64,000 bases of DNA from Herbiconiux sp. SALV-R1 (GCF_013113715.1 NZ_CP053344.1:1364001-1428000); one strand, 5' to 3'. Counted from the stretch's first letter, positions 19,480 to 28,033 are shown. Made by a program: numbers and translations. The notes: generated by a model not told the origin, from the letters alone.

Positions 19480-20423
19480 TTCTGCCTCCCCATGACTCCG
19501 CGCACCGCGAGCACGGAGAAGCCGATGATGAGCGCGAACAGCACGAACGCCATGGCGGATGCGGAGCCCATCTGGTTGTACTGGAACGCCTCGGTGTAGA
19601 TGAGGTAGTTCACGGTGGTGGTGCTGCCGAGCGGGCCGCCCTGGGTGAGCACGTAGATCTCGGCGAAGCCCTGGGCGAGGTAGATGATGTCCATCGCCAC
19701 CACGTAGACGAGCATGGGCCGGAGGCCGGGCAGGGTGACGTAACGGAAGGTCGCCCAGCGGCCCGCCCCGTCGACCCGGGCCGCCTCGTAGAGGTCGCGC
19801 GGAATGGATTGCAGGCCGGCCAGCAGCAGCACCATGTTGCTGCCGAGCGCCTTCCAGATGCGCATCGCCGAGACGGCGTTGAGCGCCGAGTCGGAGTCGA
19901 GCAGCCAGCTCTGGGCCGGTGCCCCGAAGAAGCCGAGGACCTCGTTGAACAGGCCGGTCTGCGAGTACATCCACAGCCACACCATGCTCACCGCGGTGAG
20001 CGAGACGATGTGCGGCACGTAGAGCGCGGAGCGGAAGAGGCCGACACCCTTGAACGGGCGGTTGACCAGGAGGGCCAGGCCGAGCGCCAGGACGACCGTG
20101 ATCGGCAGCACCTGCAGCACGTAGCGGCCGGTCACGAGGAGGGCGTTGCCGAAGTCGGCGTCGCCGAGCAGCTCAGCGTAGTTGTCGACGCCGGTGAACT
20201 CGGGACCGGAGCGGCTGAGCGGGCTGTAGCTCGTGAACGACAGCACGAGACCGTAGACGACGGGCACGAGCTGGAAGATGACGATGTAGAGCGCCGCGGG
20301 CAGCACGAACACGAAGCCGAAGATCGCGGTGCGGCTCCAGCGCCGGCGGCGAGGGGGCGGGGGCGGGGTCGCCCCGGCCGGCGCGCTGGCGGCGGCGACC
20401 GGGGCGATGGTGGTGGAGGTCAT
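19476..20423 (-). CDS. Carbohydrate ABC transporter permease, MalF type
   Basis: CUT1 permease of 315 residues. A Pro/Arg-rich cytoplasmic N-terminus is followed by six membrane segments starting at IFGFVFVLPAALYIVIFQLV, and an EAA motif reads YEAARVDGAGRWATFRYVTL. It pairs with the MalG-type permease that overlaps its end, and follows the binding protein by 14 bp. The three genes form one operon. The substrate is probably an oligosaccharide, judging from the glycan-active neighbours. Confidence 0.93.
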   Translation of the reverse strand: MTSTTIAPVAAASAPAGATPPPPPRRRRWSRTAIFGFVFVLPAALYIVIFQLVPVVYGLVLSFTSYSPLSRSGPEFTGVDNYAELLGDADFGNALLVTGRYVLQVLPITVVLALGLALLVNRPFKGVGLFRSALYVPHIVSLTAVSMVWLWMYSQTGLFNEVLGFFGAPAQSWLLDSDSALNAVSAMRIWKALGSNMVLLLAGLQSIPRDLYEAARVDGAGRWATFRYVTLPGLRPMLVYVVAMDIIYLAQGFAEIYVLTQGGPLGSTTTVNYLIYTEAFQYNQMGSASAMAFVLFALIIGFSVLAVRGVMGRQK

Positions 20424-20437
20424 GGCGACTGCCGTTC

Positions 20438-21778
20438 TCAGCCGTTCGCGCCGAGGATCTTGTCGGCCTCCGCCGCGGCGGCGTCGAGCGCCTCCTGCGA
20501 GGTCGCGACGCCGTTCAGCGCCCGCTCGAGCTCCTTGTCGAGCGCGTCGCGCACCTGCACCCAGCCCACCACGTTCGGGTTGGCCTTCAGGAACTCCGAC
20601 TGCTCGAGGAAGGTGCTGATGATGGGGCTGTTCTTCGCGTAGTCGCTGTCGGCGGCGGATGCGCGCACCGGGATGGCGCCGGTGCCCTGGGTGTACTCGG
20701 TGCTCACCTCGGGCGAGAGCATGTACTGGATGAAGTCCCAGGCGAGGTCGGGCGACTTCGAGTCGGCGTTGATCATGAGGCCGGGGCCGGCGCCACCGAA
20801 GGCCGCGGGGTCGCCGCCCTCGAAGGAGAGGGCGGGCATGACGCGCAGGTCGCGGTCGGGTGCGGCGTCGACGATCTGCTGCATCATCGGTGCGGCCTGG
20901 ATGGTCATGGCCGCGCTGCCCTGCACCAGCGGCTGCTGGGCTGCCGGGGCGTTGAGGTAGTCCTCGCCGAGGTTGGCGGAGACCGCGGAGTCGCCGGTGT
21001 AGAGGCTCGTGAAGAAGTCGAGCGCGTCGACCCCCTCGCTCGAGGCGAAGGCGGCTTCGGTGCCCTCCTCGTTCACGAGCTCGCCGCCCGCGCCGAACAG
21101 GAAGGTGGCGAACGACTGCTGCCGGGCGATGGCCTGGCTGGGGGCCAGGAAGCCCGAGCGGGTGATGGTCGAGCCGTCGCGTTCGGTGAGCGTCTCCGCC
21201 GCGGTCTTCAGCTCCTCCCAGGTGGCGGGCGGGGAGTCGGGGTCGAGGCCGGCGGCGGTGAAGGCGTCGGCGTCGTACATGACGAGGTAGCCCTGCAGCG
21301 ACAGCGGCATGAGGTACTGCACGCCGTCGACCTGCCCGCCGGGGAGGGCGGCGGCGAGGTCGTCGCGGTCGTCGGCGCTCATCGCGGCGACGCGCTCGTC
21401 GAGGTCGAGGATGCGGTCGTTGGCGACGAAGTCGGCGGTGGCGGCCGGTCCGTGCCCGAAGACGTCGGGTGCGGTGCCCGCGGCGAAGGCCGAGTTGAGC
21501 TTGGTGGAGATGTCGCCCCAGTCGACGAAGGTGACCTCGACGGTGGCGCCGCTCTCCTTCTCGAAGGCCGGCACGATCGTGTCGGTGACGAGGTCGATCT
21601 CGGTCTGGTTGGTGCCGGGGAGCCAGACGCTCAGGGTCTTGTCGCCTCCGTCGTCGGCGGCGTCGCCACCCGAGGCGCAGCCGCTCAGGGCGAGGGCGGC
21701 TGCTGCGCCCAGGGCGAGCAGGGTCGTGGCGCGCCGGGCATGGCGCCGCCGGGGGATGCGCGGGGAGTGAACGTCCAT
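20438..21778 (-). CDS. Sugar-binding lipoprotein of ABC importer
   Basis: Family 1 extracellular solute-binding protein of 446 residues. It has an Arg-rich N-region, a hydrophobic stretch and a lipobox LSGC with the acylated cysteine at residue 34. The mature protein starts ASGGDAADDGG and has the typical WLPGTNQTEIDLV opening strand and LAWDFIQYMLSPEVSTEYTQ near the C-terminus. It is the first gene of the import operon. A LacI-type palindrome overlaps its ribosome-binding region 9-22 bp before the ATG, implying direct repression. Confidence 0.93.
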   Translation of the reverse strand: MDVHSPRIPRRRHARRATTLLALGAAAALALSGCASGGDAADDGGDKTLSVWLPGTNQTEIDLVTDTIVPAFEKESGATVEVTFVDWGDISTKLNSAFAAGTAPDVFGHGPAATADFVANDRILDLDERVAAMSADDRDDLAAALPGGQVDGVQYLMPLSLQGYLVMYDADAFTAAGLDPDSPPATWEELKTAAETLTERDGSTITRSGFLAPSQAIARQQSFATFLFGAGGELVNEEGTEAAFASSEGVDALDFFTSLYTGDSAVSANLGEDYLNAPAAQQPLVQGSAAMTIQAAPMMQQIVDAAPDRDLRVMPALSFEGGDPAAFGGAGPGLMINADSKSPDLAWDFIQYMLSPEVSTEYTQGTGAIPVRASAADSDYAKNSPIISTFLEQSEFLKANPNVVGWVQVRDALDKELERALNGVATSQEALDAAAAEADKILGANG

Positions 21779-21786
21779 GTTGTGTC

Positions 21787-21800
21787 CTTATTCGTATTAG
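21787..21800. promoter_or_regulatory. LacI-type operator before binding-protein gene
   Basis: CTTATTCGTATTAG (reverse CTAATACGAATAAG) matches an ideal palindrome CTAATACGTATTAG at 12 of 14 positions. It lies 9-22 bp upstream of the binding-protein ATG and overlaps its ribosome site. It shares the half-site CGTATTAG with the palindrome before lacI. Binding by the adjacent LacI protein is inferred. Confidence 0.6.
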
Positions 21801-21872
21801 CAGAATAGGTGCCGGTGAGGTGTTCGGGGAAGGGTGAGTGATGCTGGTGTCGGAGGACGGAAGGGTGGGGGG

Positions 21873-22925
21873 TCAGGGGGTGTGCGCGGCGGCCGGCTCG
21901 TGCACCCGGGGCGCCGCCACCGTGTCGCCGGCGGGCGGGGCGCAGTGCACGGGTTCGGCGAGCGAGGAGCCCTGCGCGCCGTCGATCACCGCGAGCAGCA
22001 GTTCGACGGCCCGACGGCCCATCTCGCGACGCGGAACCCTGAGGTGGCTGAACGGGCCCTCGCCGCGCGGGTCGGAGTCGAGGCTGACGACCGAGAGGTC
22101 GGCGGGGGCTGACAGGCCTGCCTCGTCGAGGGCCGCACGCAGCGCCCGCGCCAGGTCGAAGGTCTCGACGACGACGGCGGTGCTGCCGGCGGCGAGCTGC
22201 CCCCGCGCCCACTCGGCCGTCACCTCGGCGAGTTCGCGCACCTCGACGACGACCTCGTCGAGCTCCCCGCCGGCCGCGTGCTCGAAGCCCTCGAGGCGCT
22301 CGCGCTGGGCGAAGCCGCGAAGGGGAGCTGCCAGGTAGGTGACGCGACGGTGTCCGGCCGAGGCGAGCATCCGCACCACCGGGGCCATGGCCGCCGCGTA
22401 GTCGGCGGTGACGTAGGGGATGGTGACGCCCGGCACCTCGCGGTGCCCGATGAACACGAAGGGGAAGCCCTCGTCGGCGAGCCGGGCGATCTCGTCGTCG
22501 TTGGTCTCGAAGCCGAGGATGATGGCGCCGTCGGCGAGACGCATGCGGTTGCTGCCCGAGCCGTAGATGCTGCGCGTGCCGTCGGGCTTCTGGGTGGAGG
22601 CGAACAGCACCAGGTCGAGCCCGCTCTCCACCGCCCTCTCCTCGATGCCGTTGAGGAACTCGCGGTAGTAGTCGTCGGGGGCGGTGGGGAAGACGCGCTC
22701 GAAGGTGTGCACGCCGATGAGGCCGCTGCGCCCGCCGCGAAGCGACTGCGCGGCGATGTTCGGCACGTAGCCGAGTTCGGTCATGGCCTCGCGGATGCGC
22801 TCCTGCGTCGTCTCGGGGATGCGGTTGGCGCCGGCCCGGTCATTGAGCACCATCGACACCGTCGCCTGCGACACGCCGGCGAGCCGGGCGATATCGCTCT
22901 GGCGGGGGATGCGGGGGCGGTTCAC
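21873..22925 (-). CDS. LacI family transcriptional regulator
   Basis: DNA-binding repressor of 350 residues. The N-terminal helix-turn-helix reads IARLAGVSQATVSMVLNDR, followed by the hinge region and a periplasmic-binding-protein-like effector domain (SGLIGVHTFERVF onward). GTG 22925 has GGAG 5 bp upstream and puts the HTH at the N-terminus; a longer ATG reading from 22994 would add an atypical leader containing the operator. It lies directly before the sugar ABC operon and presumably senses the imported sugar. Its own promoter carries the best palindrome, so autoregulation is likely. Confidence 0.93.
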   Translation of the reverse strand: MNRPRIPRQSDIARLAGVSQATVSMVLNDRAGANRIPETTQERIREAMTELGYVPNIAAQSLRGGRSGLIGVHTFERVFPTAPDDYYREFLNGIEERAVESGLDLVLFASTQKPDGTRSIYGSGSNRMRLADGAIILGFETNDDEIARLADEGFPFVFIGHREVPGVTIPYVTADYAAAMAPVVRMLASAGHRRVTYLAAPLRGFAQRERLEGFEHAAGGELDEVVVEVRELAEVTAEWARGQLAAGSTAVVVETFDLARALRAALDEAGLSAPADLSVVSLDSDPRGEGPFSHLRVPRREMGRRAVELLLAVIDGAQGSSLAEPVHCAPPAGDTVAAPRVHEPAAAHTP

Positions 22926-22961
22926 GGGGTCTCCTTCGACTGACTGAGGCGAGCATAGGCG

Positions 22962-22975
22962 CTGATACGTATTAG
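22962..22975. promoter_or_regulatory. LacI-type operator before lacI
   Basis: CTGATACGTATTAG is a near-perfect palindrome, 13 of 14 matching CTAATACGTATTAG, located 37 bp before the lacI start and between lacI and the divergent beta-helix gene. The ATACGTAT core and shared half-site with 21787-21800 make it the strongest candidate LacI operator in the window. Confidence 0.65.
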
Positions 22976-23020
22976 TCGCAAGTCTGGATTTCACGGGCCG
23001 CCGTGCAGAGGTCGCTTGTG

Positions 23021-23034
23021 GTTATACCTATAAG
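23021..23034. promoter_or_regulatory. Weaker operator-like palindrome before beta-helix gene
   Basis: GTTATACCTATAAG contains TTATA-CC-TATAA. In reverse it matches the proposed LacI consensus at 10 of 14 positions. It lies about 47 bp upstream of the beta-helix gene start. It could be a degenerate LacI site or part of the promoter. Confidence 0.35.
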
Positions 23035-23080
23035 CGGGTAAGAACGCTCTCGACTCATCACCCGGTTCGAGGAGGAACTC

Positions 23081-25168
23081 GTGAGAACGAAGAGGTTCAT
23101 CGCCGCCACCGTCGCGGCACTCGCCCTGGCGGGAGGGCTGCTCGTCGCCGCCCCCGCCACCCCGGCTCAGGCCGTGGGCACCACGTACTACGTCGACGCC
23201 GCGTCGGGCAGCGACAGCAACTCCGGCACGAGCGACTCGGCGCCGTGGAAGACACTCACCAAGGTGAACACGCTCACGCCCGGCCCCGGAACGCGCATCC
23301 TGCTGAAGGCCGGTTCGGTGTTCACGAACCAGTACCTCGACCTCACCGGGTCGGGCACCGCGGCCGACCCGATCGTCATCGGCCGCTACGGCACGGGGGC
23401 GCGCCCGAAGATCGACTTCGGCAACACCGCCGTCGGCGGCGAGGGCTTCGGGGTGCGCGTCACCAACGGATCGCACTGGACCATCTCCGAGCTCGAGATC
23501 ACGAGCGGCCAGCACGCCACCTCGATGCGGCGCAACGGCATCCTCCTCCTCGGTGCGGGCGCGGGAGGCGGTGCGTTCACCGGCATCCGCATCCTGAACA
23601 ACCACATCCACGACGTGTTCGGGCGCGACCGGCGCACGGGCGGCATCAACCTGCACGCCAGGCAGGCCTCCGCGAGCGATCCCGAGAGCACCTGGGACGA
23701 CGTGCTCATCCAGGGGAACACGGTCGACAACGTCGCCGACACCGGCATCCAGACCATGACCGACGCCTACACCACCGGCTCCAGCTGGACGCACACGCTC
23801 GACGCCTTCACGAACGTGGTCATCCGCCGCAACACCGTCACGCGCATCCATCGCGACGGCATCCTGGTGCGCGCCGGCGTCGACCCCCTGGTCGAGTACA
23901 ACACCACCGACCGCGTCGGCACGTACACCGAGGTGAACACCTCGGTCGTCAGCTACCTGCCCGCCGTGAGCGTGGTCGCCGCCCAGTGGGCGTACTACAC
24001 CTCGGGCGCCGTGTTCCAGTACAACGAGGCCTCGCGCACCCGCCGCATCGACGGCGACGGGCAGCCCTGGGACTTCGACACGAAGGTCACGAACAGCGTC
24101 TACCAGTACAACTACAGCCATGACAACGAGGGCGGCACGCTGCTCATGATGGACCAGACCTCGAACAACGTGTTCCGCTACAACATCTCGCAGAACGACC
24201 TCGACCGCTCGAACGGCGCCATCAGCATCCCGTTCGGCGGCGGGTCGCTCGCGGTCTACAACAACGTGTTCTACCGCTCGCAGGGGCAGACCGGCCTCCT
24301 CACCACCTCGAACTCGGCGGGGGTGGCCACCTACACGAACAACGTCTACTCCAACGGCGGAACAGGCACGTACGCGATCGGCGGCGGTGCCGTCTACTCG
24401 AACAACACCTTCTTCGGGGCGAACAGCTCGGTCGCGCCGCACACCGGCAAGCTGACGAGCGACCCGCTGTTCGCCGCCCCGGGCGGGGCGACCTCGATCA
24501 CGGATGCGGTCGCCGCCTATGCGCTCGGCTCGGCGTCGCCGTCGCGCGACTCCGGCGCCGTGCTGGCAACGAACGGCGGCATCGACTTCGCCGGGCGCGC
24601 GCTCTACCAGGGTGCGGGGCCCGATCGCGGGGCGGTGGAGGCCGCTGCTGCGGCGGTGCTCTCGGCCGAGACCTTCGAGGCGGGGAGCTTCGGTGGCTGG
24701 GCTGCCGTGGCGGGTTCGTGGACGGTCGGCGGTGTTCCGGGGGCGCTCCGGCAGGGCGCGGTGACCGGCGAGGCGATCGCCTCGGCGGGTTCCACCGCCT
24801 GGACCGACTACTCAGCGACGGCACGGCTCGCCGTCGCCACTCCCGACGGCAACGCCGGCCTCCTGGTGCGGTACACCGACTCGGCGAACTTCCTCATGCT
24901 GCGGCTCAACCTCGACTCGGGGGCGCTCGAGCTGTACAAGAAGGTGGCGGGAACGCTGACCCTGGTCGCCTCGCAGCCGGTGTCGGTCGACGTCGGGGAG
25001 CTGGTCTCGGTGCGTGCCGACGTGCGCGGTGCGACCGTGGAGGGTTGGCTCGACGGGAAGCGGTTGATCAGCTGGAGCAATCCCGCGGCCGAGCTCACCG
25101 CGGGCAAGGTCGGGGTGCGCACGGCGTCGTCGGCGGCCGTGGTCGACGAGGTGGTCGTGCGGGGCTGA
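23081..25168 (+). CDS. Secreted right-handed beta-helix protein with lectin-like domain
   Basis: Exported protein of 695 residues. A Sec signal peptide (MRTKRFIAATVAALALAGG, cleavage after AQA near residue 31) is followed by the YYVDAASGSDSNSGTSDSAP opening typical of parallel beta-helix polysaccharide-acting proteins. Asn-rich coils such as NNHIHDVFGR and FRYNISQNDL continue to about residue 520. The C-terminal 170 residues (FEAGSFGGWAAVAGSW onward) look like a concanavalin-A/LamG-type domain. A pectate-lyase-like or other carbohydrate-binding or cleaving role is likely. GTG 23081 follows GAGGAGG. It is divergent from lacI. Confidence 0.85.
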   Translation: MRTKRFIAATVAALALAGGLLVAAPATPAQAVGTTYYVDAASGSDSNSGTSDSAPWKTLTKVNTLTPGPGTRILLKAGSVFTNQYLDLTGSGTAADPIVIGRYGTGARPKIDFGNTAVGGEGFGVRVTNGSHWTISELEITSGQHATSMRRNGILLLGAGAGGGAFTGIRILNNHIHDVFGRDRRTGGINLHARQASASDPESTWDDVLIQGNTVDNVADTGIQTMTDAYTTGSSWTHTLDAFTNVVIRRNTVTRIHRDGILVRAGVDPLVEYNTTDRVGTYTEVNTSVVSYLPAVSVVAAQWAYYTSGAVFQYNEASRTRRIDGDGQPWDFDTKVTNSVYQYNYSHDNEGGTLLMMDQTSNNVFRYNISQNDLDRSNGAISIPFGGGSLAVYNNVFYRSQGQTGLLTTSNSAGVATYTNNVYSNGGTGTYAIGGGAVYSNNTFFGANSSVAPHTGKLTSDPLFAAPGGATSITDAVAAYALGSASPSRDSGAVLATNGGIDFAGRALYQGAGPDRGAVEAAAAAVLSAETFEAGSFGGWAAVAGSWTVGGVPGALRQGAVTGEAIASAGSTAWTDYSATARLAVATPDGNAGLLVRYTDSANFLMLRLNLDSGALELYKKVAGTLTLVASQPVSVDVGELVSVRADVRGATVEGWLDGKRLISWSNPAAELTAGKVGVRTASSAAVVDEVVVRG

Positions 25169-25233
25169 CGGCCGGCGCGGCGCGGTACGAACGTGTGCCG
25201 TGCCTCGCCGCGCCCCCAGGTCGAGGCCGCGGC

Positions 25234-25239
25234 TATCAT
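25234..25239 (+). promoter_or_regulatory. -10-like box for leaderless dehydrogenase mRNA
   Basis: TATCAT lies exactly 6 nt before GTG 25246, the spacing expected when transcription begins at the start codon. This supports GTG 25246 as the start, since GGAG there is too close to serve as a ribosome site. Confidence 0.45.
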
Positions 25240-25245
25240 CGGAGC

Positions 25246-26280
25246 GTGACCTGGCCCGAGGGCGACATGCCCGTGCTCACCATCTCGCCGCACACCGTCT
25301 CGGCGGAGCGCCGGCCCGTCCCGCCCGAGGCCCCCGGCGAGGTGCTCGTCGAGGTCGCGTACCTCGGCATCTGCGGCACCGACGTCGAGCTGCTGCACGA
25401 TCGCAGCTACTACATCGAGCAGGGCCTCTCGAGCTACCCCGTCGTGTTCGGTCACGAGTGGACGGGCATCGTGCGGGCCGTCGCCCCGGGCGTTCGTTCG
25501 GTGGTGCCGGGCGACGCGGTGGTGGGTCAGACCCTCGTCACCTGCGGGGCCTGCGGGCCCTGTCAGTCGGGCTTCCGCTCGGCCTGTCTCGCGCACCAGG
25601 AGGTGGGGCTGCTCGGTCGCCAGGGCGCCGCGGCCCGCTACATCTCGATGCCCGCGACCGCGGTGACGACGCTGCCCGAGGGCGCGTCGCTCCGCGACGC
25701 CGTGCTCGTCGAGCCCGCGGTGACCGCCATGAACGCGCTGGTGACCACGGGCGTGCGGTTCGACGACCGCGTGGCGGTGGTGGGCACCGGCACGCTCGGG
25801 CTGCTCGCCGTGGCCATGGCGCGCACCATCACCCGGCACGTCGACGTCGTCGGCAGCAGCGAGACCGGCCTCGAGCTCGCACTCTCGCTCGGCGCCGAGC
25901 GCGCCCTCCACCTCGACGAGGCCGCCGACGACGCCTACACGGTCGTGATTGAGGCCTCGGGGAAGCCCGCCTCGGTGGCAGCGCTCGGCCGGATGCTGCG
26001 GCCGGGCGGGCGGGCGGCGCTCATCGGCGTGGTCAACCAGGAGGTGCCGGGCTTCCTGCCCTCGCTGCTCACCATGAAGGGGCTGTCGGTGCACGGCATC
26101 TTCCACGGCCTCGACCACTACGGTGCGACCGCCGAGATGATCACCGCGCCGGGCTTCCCGGCCGGGCTGCTCATCGACCGGGTACTGCCCTGGAGCGAAG
26201 CGGCCGAGGCCTTCCGCCTCCTCGCCGGGCGGGAGCTCGAGCGGCCGAAGATCCTGCTCGACCTCAGCACGATGCGATAG
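25246..26280 (+). CDS. Zinc-dependent medium-chain alcohol dehydrogenase
   Basis: MDR-superfamily dehydrogenase of 344 residues, probably oxidising a polyol or sugar alcohol with NAD(P)+. The catalytic zinc site is suggested by YLGICGTDVE and FGHEWTG, and the structural zinc loop by CGACGPCQSGFRSAC. The Rossmann motif is VVGTGTLGLLAVA. Threonine or sorbitol dehydrogenase-like activity is possible. ATG 25267 is an alternative start with GAGGG before it. It follows the beta-helix gene by 77 bp and may belong to the sugar locus, though it has its own promoter-like box. Confidence 0.88.
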   Translation: MTWPEGDMPVLTISPHTVSAERRPVPPEAPGEVLVEVAYLGICGTDVELLHDRSYYIEQGLSSYPVVFGHEWTGIVRAVAPGVRSVVPGDAVVGQTLVTCGACGPCQSGFRSACLAHQEVGLLGRQGAAARYISMPATAVTTLPEGASLRDAVLVEPAVTAMNALVTTGVRFDDRVAVVGTGTLGLLAVAMARTITRHVDVVGSSETGLELALSLGAERALHLDEAADDAYTVVIEASGKPASVAALGRMLRPGGRAALIGVVNQEVPGFLPSLLTMKGLSVHGIFHGLDHYGATAEMITAPGFPAGLLIDRVLPWSEAAEAFRLLAGRELERPKILLDLSTMR

Positions 26281-26316
26281 CGGGCGGGTGTCGGTGGCTG
26301 CGGGTAGACAGGAGTC

Positions 26317-27390
26317 ATGCCAGGCACCGTCACCGCTCCGCTCCTGCGCATCCGCCGCATCTACGCCGAGGCGGCTGCGCTCGAGCTGCCGCGCGGCCGC
26401 GACGTGGTGGCCCGCTGGCCCGAGGCCGAGATCGTTCCGGTCGAGTCGCACTGGCAGATCCCCGAGGTGCACGGCGACGAGGCCAACGTCGCCCGCTGGG
26501 TGCGCATCAAGACCGAGGCGCTGGTGCTCGGCGTCAAGAAGTCGCTCGTCACGCGGCCCAACGGGCGCTCGGCCGACTTCATCGCCCCCTCCACGGCCAA
26601 CGGATGCGCGATGGCCTGCGCCTACTGCTACGTGCCGCGGCGCAAGGGGTACAGCAACCCCGTGACGGTGTTCGCCAACATCGACCAGATCGAGGCGCAC
26701 CTCGCGCGGCACATCAAGCGGCACGGGGCGAAAGCCGAGCCGAATCAGTGCGACCCCGAGGCCTGGGTGTACGACATCGGCGAGAACAGCGACTGCTCGG
26801 CCGACGCGCTGCTCTCCGAGAACGTGCGGCAGCTGTGCGAGCTGTTCCGCATGTCTCCGACGGCGAAGGCCTCGTTCGCCACCAAGTACGTCAACCGCGA
26901 GCTCCTCGAGTGGGACCCGGTGGGCCGCACGCGCATCCGGTTCTCGCTCATGCCGGCCGAGACGGCGAAGCTCACCGACATCCGCACCTCGCCGGTGGCG
27001 GAGCGCATCGCCGCCGTCAACGATTTCGTCGACGCCGGCTTCGAAGTGCACCTCAACTTCTCGCCCGTCATCCTCACCCCCACCTGGGAGCGCGACTGGG
27101 CCGAGCTGCTCACCGAGGTCGACGACACGCTGCACCCGGCGGCGAAGGAGCAGCTCGCCGCCGAGGTCATCCTGCTCACCCACAACGAGAGGCTGCACGA
27201 GGTGAACCTCGGCTGGCACCCGAAGGCCGAGCAGCTGCTCTGGCAGCCCGCCCTGCAGGAGCAGAAGCTCTCTGAGAACGGCGCCGTGAACGTGCGCTAC
27301 CGGCGCGAGCTGAAGGCCGACGCGGTGGCGCGGTTCCGCGCGCTGGTCGCCCGCCATCTGCCCTCCTGCCGCATCCGCTATGCGTTCTGA
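26317..27390 (+). CDS. Spore-photoproduct-lyase-family radical SAM protein
   Basis: Radical SAM enzyme of 357 residues in the SplB/SplG family. The iron-sulfur cluster motif is CxxxCxxC at Cys97, Cys101 and Cys104 (CAMACAYCYVPRRKGY). Other family-like segments are SADFIAPST, ASFATKYVN, RIRFSLMPAETAKLTDIRTS and the C-terminal CRIRYAF. In B. subtilis SPL the hydrogen donor Cys141 lies in a CTSD context. Here the matching segment reads GENSDC, with Glu156 at that place and Cys160 four residues later. DNA photoproduct repair is possible, but the substrate may differ. It overlaps the next gene by 11 bp. Confidence 0.85.
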   Translation: MPGTVTAPLLRIRRIYAEAAALELPRGRDVVARWPEAEIVPVESHWQIPEVHGDEANVARWVRIKTEALVLGVKKSLVTRPNGRSADFIAPSTANGCAMACAYCYVPRRKGYSNPVTVFANIDQIEAHLARHIKRHGAKAEPNQCDPEAWVYDIGENSDCSADALLSENVRQLCELFRMSPTAKASFATKYVNRELLEWDPVGRTRIRFSLMPAETAKLTDIRTSPVAERIAAVNDFVDAGFEVHLNFSPVILTPTWERDWAELLTEVDDTLHPAAKEQLAAEVILLTHNERLHEVNLGWHPKAEQLLWQPALQEQKLSENGAVNVRYRRELKADAVARFRALVARHLPSCRIRYAF

Positions 27391-27964
27391 GGAGAGCGGG
27401 CGCGAGCAGCGCACCCCCATCGCGAGCCTCGAGCTGCTCCTCGACGCGGGGCTCGAGGGCCGGGTGCGCGCAGAGTGGGAGGCGCTCTCGGCCGCCGGGC
27501 TGTCGAGCCTCGGCGCGCACACCTCGCCGAGCAACCGGCCCCACATCACCCTGCTCGTGCGCGACGCGGGTGCCGCGCTGCCCGGCGCTGAACAGCTCGC
27601 TGGGGCGATCGGGCCGCTCCTGCCCCTGCCGCTCGAGCTCAGCGGGCTCCTACTCTTCGGCAGCGGCCCCCGGAGGGTGCTGGCGCGCGGCGTGGTGGTG
27701 ACCGAACCGCTGCTGCGGCTGCACCGCGAGGTGCACGCGCTGGCGGTCGAGGGCCGCGACACCGACCGCCCGCACACCCGCCCGGGGGAGTGGACGCCCC
27801 ACCTCACCCTCGCGCGGCGGCTGCGCGTCGAGACGACGGCCGAAGCGCTGCGCGCCCTCGACGAGGTGTCGACGGTCGACCCCGCGGCGCCCCCCGCCGG
27901 CGAGATCATCGGCCTCAGGCACTGGAACGCCGCGACCTCGACCGTCATCGACGTCGTTCCCTGA
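27380..27964 (+). CDS. 2H phosphoesterase (2'-5' RNA ligase family)
   Basis: Two-histidine phosphoesterase of 194 residues with the paired HxT motifs HITL (His55) and HLTL (His141) that define the LigT/ThpR superfamily. Members hydrolyse or form 2',3'- or 2',5'-phosphodiesters on RNA or small nucleotides. The ATG lies inside the end of the radical SAM gene, so the two are almost certainly co-translated. The pairing suggests a joint nucleic-acid repair or processing role; this is inferred. Confidence 0.85.
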   Translation: MRSEESGREQRTPIASLELLLDAGLEGRVRAEWEALSAAGLSSLGAHTSPSNRPHITLLVRDAGAALPGAEQLAGAIGPLLPLPLELSGLLLFGSGPRRVLARGVVVTEPLLRLHREVHALAVEGRDTDRPHTRPGEWTPHLTLARRLRVETTAEALRALDEVSTVDPAAPPAGEIIGLRHWNAATSTVIDVVP

Positions 27965-28021
27965 GGTCGGCTCCCGCCCGTCGTTTCCCCCCTCGGCCTC
28001 CCGCCCGTCGGCGCGCACCGC

Positions 28022-28027
28022 TAGCGT
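28022..28027 (+). promoter_or_regulatory. -10-like box for DUF2200 gene
   Basis: TAGCGT ends 6 nt before ATG 28034, consistent with a leaderless transcript. No Shine-Dalgarno sequence is visible. Confidence 0.4.
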
Positions 28028-28033
28028 TGACCC

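Noticed and set aside
24808-27948. A 1046-residue open frame on the minus strand
   Set aside because: It runs antisense to the beta-helix, dehydrogenase, radical SAM and 2H genes, has no domain, and is Arg/His/Gly-rich as expected from GC-rich shadow frames.
27971-28014. Direct repeat CCCGCCCGTCG in the gap before the DUF2200 gene
   Set aside because: Two short C-rich copies in a GC-rich gap; no stem, promoter or operator structure can be supported.
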